Shown one piece after another: positions 63,084-64,000 of a stretch of 64,000 nt of DNA. The notes beneath the pieces are model-generated. The model was not told where the DNA came from. It ran no database searches and saw only the letters and a list, made by a program, of their open reading frames with translations. The translations under genes were made by a program, and so were the position numbers. Numbering within the stretch: position 1 is the stretch's first letter; each line of letters opens with the position of its first letter. This stretch comes from JANNWF01 sp052390415 (GTDB lineage Bacteria; Pseudomonadota; Gammaproteobacteria; Xanthomonadales; Xanthomonadaceae): contig JBQTGY010000041.1 in the NCBI GenBank assembly GCA_052390415.1, forward strand, positions 34,494 to 98,493, in the 5' to 3' direction.

Positions 63084-63835
63084 GGTTTCGTCCACCTCAG
63101 CGGTGGCCGAGTCACTTTTCTTTGAGTCGCCACGAGGCGCGCAGGAGCGCGCCCGAACGCCGAAGGCGGCCCGAAGGGTGGAGGGCAGGATGCCCGACAT
63201 ACAGAAAAGTAACCAAAAGAAAGGCGACCCCGATGTGGCGCTCGCGATGAAGCCGCGAGTTCGCGGCGATTGGGAGGGGTTTTTGACCGAGCGAAGCGAA
63301 GGCGTGGGCGCAGCCCCGACAGCACATCCATGTGCTGGCAAAAACGCACGCGCATCCATGCGCGCACCCCGTGCCGGGCCTGATCTCCCAACCGCCGCCG
63401 CCACAAAGGGGCCCCGAGGTCAACCGCGAGATCAAGAGCGCGAGGCTGCTGATCGGCGGCGGATCATGGAGGGCCGCGCTCCTGCGCGGCTGCTCTTGAT
63501 GCCGAACAAGAAGCAGCGCCGCAGGAGCGGCACCCTCCATAGAGCCAAAGCGCATGTTGTTGCTGTTGCTCCTGCTGTTGCTCCTGCCGTTGCTCTGGCT
63601 GTTGCCATTGCTTTTGACCTTCAACCCCGTCATCGCGCCGAGCAGCGCAGCCGGGCTCGGGGAAAAGGCGCGAATGTTCGAGCACAGGGATGTGCGAGTT
63701 TGCGCCGGCCCGAGACCGGCGAGCAGCGCAGGGTACGGCGTAGCCGCGCGATGCTCGGGTCGCCTTTCTTTTGGTTACTTTTCTTTGGCGAACAAAATAA
63801 AAGTGACTCGGCCGCCGCCGTAGGCGGACGAAACC
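63084..63835. repeat. 752-bp composite inverted repeat between gltB and gltD
   Basis: The outer ends are inverted: GGTTTCGTCC, a small hairpin, then GGCCGAGTCACTTTT...TTTG (63084-63124), mirrored at 63793-63835. A second, perfect 26-bp inverted pair lies inside: AAAAGTAACCAAAAGAAAGG through CGACCC (63205-63230) and its complement (63757-63782). The interior holds a GGAG-type REP pair and a GTTGCTGTTGCTCCTGCTG-type short-period run (about 63553-63620). No reading frame looks like a gene. I recognise the AGTAACCAAAAGAAAGG and GTTGCT-run elements as typical of xanthomonad intergenic repeats. Confidence 0.75.
63468..63538. repeat. Inverted pair of GGAG-type REP hairpins nested in the composite repeat
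   Basis: The forward unit GGAGG plus GCCGCG-CTCCTG-CGCGGC and TGCTC (63468-63495) is nearly identical to that at 53306. The reverse unit ends in CCTCC at 63534-63538. It sits near the middle of the composite inverted repeat, suggesting later insertion or joint spread. Confidence 0.75.
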
Positions 63836-63915
63836 GAGCCTCAAGGCCTATTCAGGCAAGTGAAGCATGGAGGCCGGATTCCGGCCCTTCGCCGGAACGA
63901 AGAACACACCTCAGA

Positions 63916-64000
63916 TTACCACCAACAACTTCCAATTCCTAGACCTCCCCCGCCGCATGCCGCAAGAACTGCCCGTGCCGGTCAGGCTGATCGGTTGGCA
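63916..64000 (+). CDS. gltD: Glutamate synthase small subunit, first codons only, apparent ATT start
   Basis: The last 85 bases encode TTNNFQFLDLPRRMPQELPV and PVRLIGW, which matches the GltD N-terminus (FQFLDLPR then P-x-x-x-x-P-V). GltD supplies electrons from NADPH to GltB. The conserved block begins before the first ATG in frame (63958), and there is no ATG, GTG, TTG or CTG in frame back to about 63790. ATT at 63916, in the place where MTTNNFQFLDL would be expected, is the most likely start. The gene continues outside the window. Low certainty on the start, high on the identity. Confidence 0.75.

Noticed and set aside
61616..63406. 596-codon frame on the minus strand across the gltB 3' end
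   Set aside because: Same reason; its N-terminal part translates the intergenic repeats.
63554..63823. 89-codon frame beginning with a run of leucines
   Set aside because: The leucines come from a GTTGCTGTTGCTCCT short-period repeat and the frame ends in the composite repeat; it is not a signal peptide of a real gene.
62953..63942. 329-codon frame after gltB
   Set aside because: It begins inside the last codons of gltB and translates the repeats (HSREGGNP, GSPFFWLLFFGE), well-known false products of such repeats.

Overview
This is a gene-dense, GC-rich stretch of bacterial chromosome. It most likely comes from the order Lysobacterales (Xanthomonadales) of the Gammaproteobacteria, perhaps a Dokdonella- or Rhodanobacter-like lineage. 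The placement is my inference from gene order (thrS-infC-rpmI-rplT-pheS-pheT-ihfA-merR; tRNA cluster-tig-clpP-clpX-lon-hupB; gloB-yafS-rnhA-dnaQ), a bTHX ribosomal protein gene, and REP-type and long composite repeats typical of xanthomonads. Nearly everything is core genome. I see no phage, integron, CRISPR array, insertion sequence with a transposase, or rRNA.

Layout. 1-1.7 kb: the 3' part of a large secreted protein built from ~112-residue repeats. 1.8-15 kb, all on the minus strand: a surface S9 peptidase, mobA, then thrS-infC-rpmI-rplT-pheS-pheT-ihfA-merR and the overlapping pair proB-proA. 15-21.4 kb (minus): a small acidic protein, tRNA-Val, a Fic protein, uvrB, then grxD, a YciK-like SDR and marC. 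21.5-25.8 kb (plus): sodB, an orphan iron-type ABC ATPase, a penicillin-acylase family protein. 26-34.8 kb: purE-purK, a Trm112-like protein, DUF1631, nadC, divergent hutF/hutI, a bTHX gene too short for usual ORF finding, and a MerC-domain protein behind a Zur-like box. 34.9-47 kb: five tRNAs, tig-clpP-clpX-lon-hupB, two more tRNAs, ppiD, fabI. 45.8-49.9 kb: gloB-mltD facing a YafS-like gene, rnhA and dnaQ. 49.9-58.1 kb: a pentaheme cytochrome c, a membrane Ser/Thr kinase, hrpB, a secreted protein and an orphan ParA. 58.5-64 kb: gltB and the first codons of gltD, split by about 960 bp of repeats.

Functional themes: translation, protein quality control (trigger factor, ClpXP, Lon, PpiD, HU), nucleotide, amino-acid and NAD synthesis, histidine breakdown, redox and metal homeostasis, envelope proteins.

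The most distinctive material is non-coding. There are two families of REP hairpins with GTAG and GGAG heads, mostly as inverted pairs; a 297-bp MITE-like element with 26-bp inverted ends; a 752-bp composite inverted repeat inside the normally tight gltB-gltD junction; apparent non-ATG starts for infC (ATC) and gltD (ATT); and hairpins in the thrS leader and upstream of pheS. I found no convincing new multi-gene system.
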